Assembly (NCBI RefSeq): GCF_023667495.1
Contig: NZ_JAMOZL010000007.1
Span: forward strand, 124,001 to 188,000
Origin: Dyadobacter sp. MSC1_007
GTDB taxonomy: Bacteria > Bacteroidota > Bacteroidia > Cytophagales > Spirosomataceae
Direction of reading: 5' to 3'
DNA length: 64,000 nt
Positions 34,638 to 42,900 of this stretch are shown here, piece after piece. The position numbers and the translations under genes are program-made. Every line of letters begins with the position of its first letter. Position 1 is the first letter of the stretch. A model generated the notes under the pieces. The model was not told the DNA's origin, did no database searches, and saw only the letters and a list, made by a program, of their open reading frames with translations.

Positions 34638-35366
34638 ATGTCTGTAATCGGGAAATACTTTATTTTTTTAGGGACATTGTTTGGGAAAGGCGAGAAACTC
34701 TCGGTTTACTGGCGCAGACTGATGGAGGAGTGCGTCGGGATCGGTGTAAGTTCGATTTTCATCGTGGCGATCGTTTCCACGTTTATCGGCGCGGTATCCT
34801 GCATACAGACGGCCTATAACCTGGTCAGCCCCATTATCCCTATCTCGACGGTGGCGCTTATCGTGCGTGACATGGAGATCCTCGAACTTGCACCAACGAT
34901 CACTTGTATCGTTCTGGCCGGAAAAGTCGGGTCTAACATTGCCAGTGAGCTGGGTACCATGCGCATTACGGAACAGATAGACGCCCTGGAAGTAATGGGT
35001 ATCAATTCGTCGTCGTATCTGGTGCTGCCCAAAGTCATAGCGGCGATGATCACTTTTCCCATGCTGGTCATTTTTTCCGCTTTTCTCGGGATTTTGGGCG
35101 GTTATATGGCAGGTACGCTTACCGGTGTGATCACCGAGCGCGACTATCTTTATGGGATCCGGGATTCATTTGTTCCGTACAATATCTTTTTTATGTGTGT
35201 CAAACCTTTTGTATTCGGGTTTTTAATCGCATCAATATCTTCATTTAAAGGATTTTTTACAGAAGGCGGAGCGTTGGAAGTAGGTAAGTCAAGCACGGAT
35301 GCCGTGACAAACAGCTGTATCTCTATTCTGATAGCTGATTATTTGTTGGCGCAGCTGCTTTTATAA
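34638..35366 (+). CDS. mlaE: MlaE-family lipid ABC transporter permease
   Basis: A 242-aa integral membrane protein of the MlaE/YrbE family, with five hydrophobic segments and the SELGTMRITEQIDALEVMGI stretch that is the family hallmark. It forms the core of a trans-envelope phospholipid transporter that keeps outer-membrane asymmetry. The ATPase gene mlaF follows 43 nt later; the MCE-domain protein MlaD is not here, although it often follows in Bacteroidota. Confidence 0.95.
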   Translation: MSVIGKYFIFLGTLFGKGEKLSVYWRRLMEECVGIGVSSIFIVAIVSTFIGAVSCIQTAYNLVSPIIPISTVALIVRDMEILELAPTITCIVLAGKVGSNIASELGTMRITEQIDALEVMGINSSSYLVLPKVIAAMITFPMLVIFSAFLGILGGYMAGTLTGVITERDYLYGIRDSFVPYNIFFMCVKPFVFGFLIASISSFKGFFTEGGALEVGKSSTDAVTNSCISILIADYLLAQLLL

Positions 35367-35409
35367 GGTTCATAACAGACCTCCGCATCGTTTTCAACAG
35401 GACCACAAA

Positions 35410-36156
35410 ATGATTGAAATCAATAATATCGTCAAGGCTTTCAACGGTAAGGAAGTATTAAAAGGGATAACAGCCAACTTTCAGAAAGGCGAAACCAATC
35501 TCATCATCGGAGGTAGCGGAACGGGTAAAAGTGTTTTACTCAAATGCATGATCGGGCTCGTGAAGCCTGATCAAGGCAGCGTGCTCTATAATGGCCGCGA
35601 TTTTTACAATTGTGACAAGGACATGAAACAGTCTATTCGCCGCGAAATGGGTGTGCTTTTCCAAGGCGGGGCATTGTTTGATTCCAAAACCGTGGAGGAA
35701 AATGTGCGTTTTCCGTTGGATATGCTTACCGAGCAGTCTGCGGAAGAGAAACGAGAACGCGTCGCATTCTGTCTTCAGCGTGTAGGTTTGGAGGCTGCCG
35801 CGAAAAGGATGCCTTCGGAAATCAGCGGGGGGATGAAAAAACGGGTAGGGATCGCCCGGGCCATCGTAATGAACCCCATGTACCTGTTTTGCGACGAACC
35901 TAACTCCGGTCTCGACCCGCTAACCTCAGTAAAGATCGATGAACTGATCAAGGAGATTACGGAAGAATATCAGATCACAACGATCATCATCACCCATGAT
36001 ATGAACTCGGTAATGGAAATTGGCGAGAATATCATGTTCTTATATCAGGGGAGCAAGCTGTGGGAAGGCATCAACTCTGAAATCACCAAGACCGACGTTC
36101 CTGAGTTGAAGGAATTCCTGTTTTCGAACAAGTTATTACGGGAAATGCAGCCTTAG
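35410..36156 (+). CDS. mlaF: MlaF-like ABC transporter ATPase
   Basis: A 248-aa ABC ATPase: Walker A GGSGTGKSVLLK near residue 36, Q-loop VLFQGGALFDSKTV, signature SGGMKKRVGIARA near 137, Walker B YLFCDEPNSGLDPL near 158, H-loop THDM. The Phe-Gln-Gly-Gly-Ala-Leu-Phe-Asp region and the modified SGGM signature are typical of MlaF. It forms an operon with mlaE. Confidence 0.95.
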   Translation: MIEINNIVKAFNGKEVLKGITANFQKGETNLIIGGSGTGKSVLLKCMIGLVKPDQGSVLYNGRDFYNCDKDMKQSIRREMGVLFQGGALFDSKTVEENVRFPLDMLTEQSAEEKRERVAFCLQRVGLEAAAKRMPSEISGGMKKRVGIARAIVMNPMYLFCDEPNSGLDPLTSVKIDELIKEITEEYQITTIIITHDMNSVMEIGENIMFLYQGSKLWEGINSEITKTDVPELKEFLFSNKLLREMQP

Positions 36157-36158
36157 CC

Positions 36159-37661
36159 TTATTTCCTTTTAAATGCAGGAATATTTTTTCTCTCAATCAG
36201 GAAAACTACAAGCATAAATACCGCCAGCACCGCCATATGGACGGGGACCGACACCCAGAGATCGGGAATTTTAAATAACGTTGATCCATAAATGACGATG
36301 GCCCCCGCCCCAATATAACCCATGGCGGAAATGACGTCATAAGGCACCGGATAAAACTTCTGCCCGAAATAGTAGCAGAGCGATAGCATAATGAAGCCAG
36401 AAAGTGCAAATGCAATGGCAAAGCCCAGGTATCCGATCATCGGGACGAGCAAAAAGCTGGTTGCAATGGTGATCCCGGCCCCGGTAAGGGTCAACCAGGT
36501 ACCATAATGCGTTTTATCAGTAAGCTTGAACCACGTTGCCAGATTGTAATACACACCCAGGAAAAGATACCCGGCAAGCAGCCAGGGAACTACAACGAGC
36601 CCTTCGTGGTAAATTTTCTTCTTCAAAAACAGCTCCGCAAACAAGTCCAGGTTCAGGGATATTCCTACCCACATGAGCACACATATAATGATGAAATATT
36701 TGGTAACCTTGGCGAATACAGGCGGCGCATTCTTGTCTTCCCCTTTCGAAAAGAAAAATGGCTCTGCGGCGTATTTGAAGGCCTGAATAGCCAGGTTCAT
36801 GAAAATGGACAGCTTATAACACTGCACATAAATACCGATCGCGGCTTCGCGGGTCCTGCCGGGATAGAAATTTTCTGGCAACAAAAACTGGATAAATGCC
36901 CGGTCAAAAAGCATATTCAAGACGCCGCCGATATTCATCACCATAATAGGGAAGGCATACACCCACACCGGTTTGAAAAGCGTCCGGTCAAGGACAAACC
37001 GGAATTGCGCAAACTCCTTCCTGAGCATCCAGAAGAATAGCAGATTGGCAATGAGGTTCGCCATAACAATATAGTCCGGCGCATGGAGCGGGTTGTAGAA
37101 CGTGGCAATGAGCGGTTTCAGCTGAGTAAGATACTTGCCAGCATCGATATCACGGCAAACCAGCAGGAAAAACAGGTTCAAGGCAATATTGATCAGGATA
37201 TTGGTAACCCTGACGATCACGAATTTCTTCCCTTTTCCTTCCAGCCTGAGCTTGGCGAATGGTATCGAAACAATTCCGTCCGTAGCCATGATGATCGCAA
37301 ACATCCTGACAATGGACGTGCTATCCGGGTATTTGATCAGTGCAGCGGTTTGCTCTGCAAAAATGAATAGCAGTCCGGAAAAGAACAGACTAACGATGAT
37401 GACCGCGCTTAGTATGACATTGTAATATTGATCGCGGTCTTTCTCCTGTCGGGCGAAGCGGAAAAAAGCGGTCTCCATCCCGAAAGTATACAGCACGAGC
37501 GCGAGACCGGCATAGGCGAAAAGCTGGCCCTGTGCGGCGATCTGTTCGGGCTCGAAAAGTTTAGTGTGAAGTGCAACCAGCAGATAGTTCAGAAAGCGGC
37601 CCAGCATGGTGCTGATCCCGTATGTGGCGGTTTCACTAGCCAGTTTCTTAAGTACGCTCAT
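36159..37661 (-). CDS. Polysaccharide flippase (Wzx/MATE-like, MOP superfamily)
   Basis: A 500-aa protein with about 14 transmembrane helices, starting SVLKKLASETATYGISTMLGRFLNYLLVAL. These are the features of lipid-linked oligosaccharide flippases such as Wzx/RfbX (polysaccharide_synt domain). It would move undecaprenyl-linked glycans across the inner membrane. Genes gmd, GT4 and GT2 in the same region may supply its substrate, although they are not in one operon. It is convergent with mlaF, only 2 nt apart. Confidence 0.88.
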   Translation of the reverse strand: MSVLKKLASETATYGISTMLGRFLNYLLVALHTKLFEPEQIAAQGQLFAYAGLALVLYTFGMETAFFRFARQEKDRDQYYNVILSAVIIVSLFFSGLLFIFAEQTAALIKYPDSTSIVRMFAIIMATDGIVSIPFAKLRLEGKGKKFVIVRVTNILINIALNLFFLLVCRDIDAGKYLTQLKPLIATFYNPLHAPDYIVMANLIANLLFFWMLRKEFAQFRFVLDRTLFKPVWVYAFPIMVMNIGGVLNMLFDRAFIQFLLPENFYPGRTREAAIGIYVQCYKLSIFMNLAIQAFKYAAEPFFFSKGEDKNAPPVFAKVTKYFIIICVLMWVGISLNLDLFAELFLKKKIYHEGLVVVPWLLAGYLFLGVYYNLATWFKLTDKTHYGTWLTLTGAGITIATSFLLVPMIGYLGFAIAFALSGFIMLSLCYYFGQKFYPVPYDVISAMGYIGAGAIVIYGSTLFKIPDLWVSVPVHMAVLAVFMLVVFLIERKNIPAFKRK

Positions 37662-37718
37662 TAAATCTTGAATTGGAGACGCAAATATAGGCTATCCCGA
37701 CACGCGATGTGAAATAAA

Positions 37719-37747
37719 AAAGCCTTCCCCGCGAAAGGGAAGGCTTT
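37719..37747 (-). terminator. Terminator of the TetR gene
   Basis: AAAGCCTTCCC (37719-37729) pairs perfectly with GGGAAGGCTTT (37737-37747). On the minus strand it is followed by a T run, so it ends the TetR transcript before the flippase start. Confidence 0.8.
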
Positions 37748-37763
37748 GGTCTTGATTTATTTT

Positions 37764-38369
37764 TTAACCTCGCACGTCTGTGATAATATTTTCGATCACT
37801 TTCTCGATGCGGTTCCAGCCGTCGTCGGACTGCAGGTCTACATCCAGCATTTTTTCACGATAATCAGAGGAGATGGTCATAAAATAAATACCTGCGGAAA
37901 TGAATGCGATAAGCGCACTGGTGTCGTGATAATAGGGCAGGTCTCCTATTTTCGTCAGAATGCGATTGGCAACCTGGTTACGGGCATCCGAAAGCATTGA
38001 TTTCCCGGTGCCGATTTCCCAGCGGAGTAAGTCCCGTGTAGCCTTACGTTCGCGTAGGTCCTTGGTGAACGTGTGCATGAGGCTCATAAGTGCTTTGCTG
38101 CGTTCTTCAGGACTTAGCTGCGGGATGTTGTCAATGTAATCTGTGCTAAGGGTGGACGTGTATTCGCCGGATTTGACATACTGTTCCATTAGCCCGTCTA
38201 CACTCTCGAAGTACCTGTAAATGAGTACTTTGTTAACTCCCGCCGTTCTTGCGATCAGGTTTACACCAACCTTTTCTGTACCATGCTGTTCAATTACCTC
38301 GCCAACTGCCTTGAGTATTTTACTCTTGGTACGCTCGCGATCGCGCTTTTTAACTTTTTCAATTTTCAT
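37764..38369 (-). CDS. TetR/AcrR-family transcriptional regulator
   Basis: A 201-aa regulator. The N-terminal HTH is in ILKAVGEVIEQHGTEKVGVNLIARTAGVNKVLIYRYFESVDGLMEQYV, the standard TetR DNA-binding helix set. The C-terminal ligand-binding domain is unlike well-known members. The neighbours (flippase downstream, tRNA-Gln and fabD upstream) do not reveal a target. In the 248 bp up to the tRNA, ATAGTAAATG occurs twice (about 38390 and 38506), possible operator halves. Confidence 0.9.
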   Translation of the reverse strand: MKIEKVKKRDRERTKSKILKAVGEVIEQHGTEKVGVNLIARTAGVNKVLIYRYFESVDGLMEQYVKSGEYTSTLSTDYIDNIPQLSPEERSKALMSLMHTFTKDLRERKATRDLLRWEIGTGKSMLSDARNQVANRILTKIGDLPYYHDTSALIAFISAGIYFMTISSDYREKMLDVDLQSDDGWNRIEKVIENIITDVRG

Positions 38370-38582
38370 ATGGGTGCTGTTTAGGTTAAAACATAGTAAA
38401 TGTAATATTTCATCTCCAAATTTTATAGGAGAAAAATCTTCTAAGTAACCATTTTTTTGATTTTGTTTCCTTAGCCATGTTTTATGCCTTAAAATGGCCT
38501 AAAAAGATAGTAAATGGCAGGTTTTGCGTGGAATTTGGAGAAATTCTAATTTACGGGGAGACACAAAAAGAGAGGCACAAAA

Positions 38583-38609
38583 AAAGAGCTCACTTTTGAT
38601 GAGCTCTTT
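38583..38609 (-). terminator. tRNA-Gln terminator
   Basis: AAAGAGCTC (38583-38591) pairs perfectly with GAGCTCTTT (38601-38609); on the minus strand a T run follows. It sits just downstream of the tRNA. Confidence 0.8.
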
Positions 38610-38617
38610 GAATACTG

Positions 38618-38688
38618 TTGGCCGACAAGGACTCGAACCCTGAATAAGACAACCAAAATGTCCTGTGTTACCATTACACCATCGGCCA
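38618..38688 (-). tRNA. tRNA-Gln (anticodon TTG)
   Basis: A 71-nt cloverleaf on the minus strand. The 7-bp acceptor TGGCCGA/TCGGCCA is perfect; the anticodon stem GGACA/TGTCT holds the 7-nt loop TTTTGGT, giving anticodon TTG (CAA codons); the T arm is CAGGG-TTCGAGT-CCTTG. No CCA is encoded. A consensus promoter and a terminator flank it, so it is a single-gene transcript. Confidence 0.95.
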
Positions 38689-38706
38689 AAACCGTAAACA
38701 GTGGTG

Positions 38707-38737
38707 CAAAAGTAATGTGAGCAGGTTAAGTTGTCAA
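38707..38737 (-). promoter_or_regulatory. tRNA-Gln promoter
   Basis: On the minus strand TTG (plus 38735-38737), 20-nt spacer, TACTTTTG (plus 38707-38714): an exact TTG-N20-TAnnTTTG promoter, 18 nt from the tRNA 5' end. Confidence 0.8.
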
Positions 38738-38754
38738 GTTTTTTGGTAAAAAAA

Positions 38755-39633
38755 TTAAATACTTTTTAGCTCAACGGTGCTAGAGATCTTTTTTACAAGG
38801 CCTTGCAAAACTTTGCCCGGACCGGATTCGATGAAGATTTCTGCGCCGTCCGCTACCATTTGCTCGACGGATTGCGTCCAGCGCACCGGGGCGGTCAACT
38901 GAGAGATGAGATTTTCCTTGATAACTGAGACCTCGGTTGCAGGTTTTGCATTGACATTTTGATAAACCGCGCAGATAGGCGCCTGGAATTGCGCCGCGTG
39001 AATGGCCGAAGCGAGTTCTTCGCGAGCAGGCTCCATCAATGGCGAATGGAATGCTCCTCCAACCGGAAGTATCAATGCACGCTTCGCACCGGCCGCCTTC
39101 AATAGTTCACACGCCTTTTCTACTCCTTCGATCGTACCGGAGATTACAACCTGTCCGGGGCAGTTGTAGTTGGCTGGAACGACAATCTCGTCGGTAATGC
39201 CCGCACAAACCTCTTCAATCACCTGATCGGGAAGACCCAGAATGGCAGCCATCGTCGACGGACGGATCTCGCAGGCTTTCTGCATAGCGTCAGCACGTTT
39301 GGCAACCAGCGAAAGGCCGTCTTCAAAAGACAATGCGCCCGCAGCTACCAGGGCCGAAAATTCACCAAGGGAATGCCCGGCAACCATATTGGGGGCGAAA
39401 TCGGGGCTGATTTTTGCCAGGATAACCGAATGGATAAATATAGCGGGTTGCGTAACATTCGTTTGTTTGAGCTCTTCGTCAGAGCCTTCAAACATCACTT
39501 TGGTTATATCAAACCCTAGTATTTCGTTGGCTTTTTCAAATAGCGCTTTGGCGGAATCGGAGCTCTGGTAGAGGTCCAGCCCCATTCCTTTAAATTGCGA
39601 ACCCTGTCCTGGGAAAACATATGCCCTTTTCAT
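38755..39633 (-). CDS. fabD: Malonyl-CoA:ACP transacylase
   Basis: A 292-aa FabD. It opens MKRAYVFPGQGSQFKGMG; the nucleophile is Ser88 in GHSLGEFSALVA; the catalytic His is in GAFHSPLM near residue 200. It transfers malonyl groups to acyl carrier protein for fatty acid synthesis. The start at 39633 is where FabD homology begins; an in-frame upstream ATG (39669) adds 12 non-conserved residues. It stands alone here without other fab genes. Confidence 0.95.
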   Translation of the reverse strand: MKRAYVFPGQGSQFKGMGLDLYQSSDSAKALFEKANEILGFDITKVMFEGSDEELKQTNVTQPAIFIHSVILAKISPDFAPNMVAGHSLGEFSALVAAGALSFEDGLSLVAKRADAMQKACEIRPSTMAAILGLPDQVIEEVCAGITDEIVVPANYNCPGQVVISGTIEGVEKACELLKAAGAKRALILPVGGAFHSPLMEPAREELASAIHAAQFQAPICAVYQNVNAKPATEVSVIKENLISQLTAPVRWTQSVEQMVADGAEIFIESGPGKVLQGLVKKISSTVELKSI

Positions 39634-39664
39634 ATTGGATGATTTTAGGTTATTCCTGATTGAA

Positions 39665-39692
39665 AACAAAAAGCCCGGCGTAAAACCGGGCT
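39665..39692 (-). terminator. Terminator of the first T9SS cargo gene
   Basis: AGCCCGG (39672-39678) pairs with CCGGGCT (39686-39692); on the minus strand TTTTTGTTTTC follows. It separates the T9SS gene from fabD. Confidence 0.75.
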
Positions 39693-39759
39693 ACAAAGGA
39701 AATACTTCAATATGAAAGAAAAAAGGCCAGTAACTTTCCTGTGTTCCTGCGATTTTATT

Positions 39760-42675
39760 TTACCTGATGATCTGCACCCATCCTTTGATAGTAGTGGGCG
39801 AGCTTTGTTTTTTGAAAGACTCAAAGTAGACAGTAAGCTCGTAATAGTACTGTCCTGCTGCAAGCTCTTTTCCTCCGTTTGTCTTGCCGTCCCAGTTGAT
39901 ATTGACGTCTTTGGTAGAGAAAACCTGAGCTCCCCAGCGGTTGAAAGCCTTGAATTCGAGGGACTGCACAAAAGCGGGGCATTCATAAGGCTGGAAGACG
40001 TCGTTTTTGGCGTCGCCATTGGGTGTAAATACATTGGGCAGCACATACATAGGGCAGTTGTCCCTGCAAACGACATTGCTTGGCGCGCTTTCACTTCCAA
40101 ACCTGTTGACAGCCGTCACATAATAGCAGCCTGCAAAAGAAGTAAGTCCTTCATGGTCATAAGTGGTCGACAGCGGAGATGGGGGCGTGGTCACAGTCGC
40201 GATCAACACCGGGGTATCGCCTTCATACCTTGCATAATACACTTTGTAAGCCGAGATATTAGGATCGCAGTCTTTGCCTCCGACCTGGCCGGGATACTTC
40301 CATGAAAGGTGGTTGGTAAAACCTGTTGTGGTACAGAAAGCCTCCGGATGTGCCCTGAGCGAATCACAGTTGAGCGGGTCCAGGGCCAGCACCGGCGGGC
40401 ATGGCTTGGTGGTATCCGATGAGGATACGCAAAGGATCTGCGAGAAATTGTACAGGACAGCCGGTTTGATCTGGCTGTTATTATAGGAACCGACGGTCTC
40501 TACTTTATAGCAATAGGTCGAATCCTTGACAATGGTAACATTGACCGTCCCATCAGCTGCATAGCGGTCGGTACCATCGTCGACGAAGGTAAACGACTGG
40601 TCCCCTTGGACAGGCACATCGGCAATTCGGTTGAAAGTCCCGCGCTTGGCTTTGTCTTCGCGGTACACCCTGTGGATGCGGTTGGTATTGTCCCATGGCA
40701 CCAATGCGGTCCATTTAATGCCTACCTGGTTGGGCTGGGCAGCGGCCTGTTCGAGCCTGACACTGCTGGCCGTCTCGGTTTCATCGAGCTTGACGAGCTG
40801 TGAACCTTGCGTGTAATAGTATTCGAGCTTGTAATTGTAGGCATTGACCAATGTGTTCAGGTTCCTGTCTACAAAAATCGTGTCGGCAGCCCCTGGTGTG
40901 AGGTTAGTATTGATGGTGGAGATCAATGTAAAAGCACCGCCGTTCTGTCCTGTTGCCCTGTAAAGCCTGTACTGTGCAGGCAGCCCTGACGAAGCGGCCG
41001 GTTTGGTCCATTTAACGGTGATAACGCCTTTTGTTTCGCTGGTAGAATCGACGGTAACATTGGTGATGACCGGCATAAGCATGGGCAGGTTCAGGCAAAA
41101 CTCTGCCGAAGCAATGCTTTCGCCACCACCGACCAGGCTTCCAGCCTCATTAGGGGCCGTTCCCGGCCTTGGGAACATGACCACGATGCGGTAGCTGTAA
41201 GAAACGCCCGGGCGCAACCCATTGCCACTATTATTGTCCAGGAAAGTGGTTTCATTGACATTCACACGTCCGATCTCTTCATAGCCCGAGCCTGCGGGTA
41301 TACCTGTGATGCAGCCGACAGGAATATCGGTACATTTTTCAGCCCTGTAAATGGCGATCTTGGCCCCTGGCACCTGGCATTTGTAGGTGTCCCAGTTGAG
41401 GCGGTATGCAGTGCCTGCCGGGTCGGTGGTGGCCGTGGCTTTGAGCCCTGTGGCTTTCGGGCCGACGATTTTAATGCGCATCGTTGTAATATCGACAAGC
41501 TTTCGGAAGGTAGACGGGTTCACATTAGGCCCGGGCGCATCCTCGACTTTAAAGAGCACATCATAAGGTTCAAGCCGGATGTGGTTACAGGAAGTCTGCC
41601 ATGATAAAGTCCCTGTTACCTTGCTCTGTGCGCCCTGCTGTGCGACGGTGAACTTGGCCAGGGCAGGCGAGATCAGCGTGCCGTCATAAACACCGCCCGA
41701 AGATGTGAGATTTAGTTTATCGCCGTTTTTGTCAGTGGCAGTAATTGTCTCGTTGATGAGCGAACCGGCTTCGATACAGATATCGGGCAATGGCTGCATG
41801 AGCGGCCTGTCGTTTTTAGAGTCCTCGACGATGATCTGCATGTCCCGGACGATCTGTCCGATCAGAAAGCCGTCCCGCCATTCCTCGACGACGAATGCGA
41901 CATTGTAATAGCCTTTGGTAACCGGCGCATCCCATATCAGGTCACCATTAAGCCTGTTCATGCTGAAAGTAGCCGGTGATGCACCTGCTTCTGTCTGGCC
42001 GGGGGCGCCTATCTGGTTGGGATTTACATATTGCAGGTTAATACCGGACCCTTTTACACCGCTTCTTTGTGGTACAAACAGGCGGTAGGCCAAACTATCG
42101 CCGTCCGCATCAAATGCACCTGGGTTATGGATGTATCTCTGGCCAACTGCGGCTACATCAATCGGGGCATTCAGAAGTACCGGGGTCTGGTTCATTCCGA
42201 AGTTTGAATTGATCTCGAGAATCGTGCTTACGTAGAAATTGAGGTTCTGGGTAGGCGGCGGACCGATGTTCAGGACGTTGTTGTTCCGGTTGTCCTCCTC
42301 AAAGGAAATACGGTACTGGCCTGCCGAGGGAAATGTATAACTGATGATATAAGTGTTCTGTGTGGTATTGTTCCCGATATTCGGAATAGGCGTAAGACGA
42401 GGCGCTTCCAGCACTACCGGATTGGTATTGTCGTTGAGTTTAACCGGGCCAATCGTAAAAAATACACTGTTCTGTGCATTAGCAGCACCTTCTCCGTTCT
42501 GCATGTCGAAATAGGCGGTCAGCTTTATTTCGTAGGTATGGCGTGGAGAGTTTGCCGGACTTGTCCTCCTGGCTGTGATTTCCCCTGCCCGAATGTGCGT
42601 GGCAAATGCCTGGTTTAGAGTAAGTAACAGGAATAGAGGTATAAGTAATAATGAGAATTGTAAAACCGAGCGCAT
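39760..42675 (-). CDS. Giant secreted protein with T9SS type B / gliding-motility C-terminal domain (copy 1)
   Basis: A 971-aa protein with a signal peptide (MRSVLQFSLLLIPLFLLLTLNQAFA). N-terminal domain begins THIRAGEITARR, a motif seen in many Bacteroidota T9SS cargo proteins; an FDADGDSLAYRL segment suggests a calcium-binding/cadherin-like fold. Several fibronectin-III-like modules occupy the middle (around 420-850). The last 90 residues, LPNVFTPNGDAKNDVFQPYECP ... FNRWGAQVFST ... NINWDGKTNGGKELAAGQYYYELTVYF, are the CHU_C/type B sorting domain. It is probably displayed on the cell surface. Function unknown. From residue about 243 onward it is nearly identical to copy 2. Confidence 0.9.
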   Translation of the reverse strand: MRSVLQFSLLLIPLFLLLTLNQAFATHIRAGEITARRTSPANSPRHTYEIKLTAYFDMQNGEGAANAQNSVFFTIGPVKLNDNTNPVVLEAPRLTPIPNIGNNTTQNTYIISYTFPSAGQYRISFEEDNRNNNVLNIGPPPTQNLNFYVSTILEINSNFGMNQTPVLLNAPIDVAAVGQRYIHNPGAFDADGDSLAYRLFVPQRSGVKGSGINLQYVNPNQIGAPGQTEAGASPATFSMNRLNGDLIWDAPVTKGYYNVAFVVEEWRDGFLIGQIVRDMQIIVEDSKNDRPLMQPLPDICIEAGSLINETITATDKNGDKLNLTSSGGVYDGTLISPALAKFTVAQQGAQSKVTGTLSWQTSCNHIRLEPYDVLFKVEDAPGPNVNPSTFRKLVDITTMRIKIVGPKATGLKATATTDPAGTAYRLNWDTYKCQVPGAKIAIYRAEKCTDIPVGCITGIPAGSGYEEIGRVNVNETTFLDNNSGNGLRPGVSYSYRIVVMFPRPGTAPNEAGSLVGGGESIASAEFCLNLPMLMPVITNVTVDSTSETKGVITVKWTKPAASSGLPAQYRLYRATGQNGGAFTLISTINTNLTPGAADTIFVDRNLNTLVNAYNYKLEYYYTQGSQLVKLDETETASSVRLEQAAAQPNQVGIKWTALVPWDNTNRIHRVYREDKAKRGTFNRIADVPVQGDQSFTFVDDGTDRYAADGTVNVTIVKDSTYCYKVETVGSYNNSQIKPAVLYNFSQILCVSSSDTTKPCPPVLALDPLNCDSLRAHPEAFCTTTGFTNHLSWKYPGQVGGKDCDPNISAYKVYYARYEGDTPVLIATVTTPPSPLSTTYDHEGLTSFAGCYYVTAVNRFGSESAPSNVVCRDNCPMYVLPNVFTPNGDAKNDVFQPYECPAFVQSLEFKAFNRWGAQVFSTKDVNINWDGKTNGGKELAAGQYYYELTVYFESFKKQSSPTTIKGWVQIIR
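39773..41946. repeat. 2174-bp near-identical block, copy A (within T9SS gene 1)
   Basis: This matches 42914-45087 in the same orientation and at exactly the same length, with no insertions or deletions. Differences are scattered single bases (a few percent by eye, not calculated), mostly silent; only about seven amino acids differ over about 724 codons. Both edges fall inside the coding sequences, and identity breaks off abruptly outside. Confidence 0.92.
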
Positions 42676-42850
42676 ATATGAGACGAAACTAGGATCAGGA
42701 GATGTTTTTACTAATCGGCAATTGATTATTTAACGAAAAATGTTTGAAACGAGTATTTAAACGCAGGCTAATGAAAAGCTCTTCGTAAACATAATAAAAC
42801 AATTTCAATTGTCTATTTCCATCGTTTCAGGCTCACCACATAGCATAACA

Positions 42851-42872
42851 CTCCCGCGGTTCCGTCGCGGGA
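42851..42872 (-). other. GC hairpin after T9SS gene 2
   Basis: CTCCCGCG (42851-42858) pairs with CGCGGGAG (42865-42872) with a 6-nt loop, about 30 nt after the stop. No T run follows on either strand, so a terminator call is weak; it may stabilise the mRNA 3' end. Confidence 0.4.
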
Positions 42873-42900
42873 GGAGCGTTTAAGGTAAGGTACGTAGTAT

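Noticed and set aside
36507-37040. 177-aa open frame opposite the flippase gene
   Set aside because: Antisense shadow; composition rich in His/Gln/Arg and no hydrophobic pattern or domain.
38370-38617. Small gene or RNA between TetR and tRNA-Gln
   Set aside because: AT-rich with a short repeat and the tRNA terminator only; no frame or stable structure beyond these.
39712-40305. 197-aa open frame opposite T9SS gene 1, repeated opposite gene 2
   Set aside because: It recurs only because the sense genes are duplicated; no independent evidence of coding.
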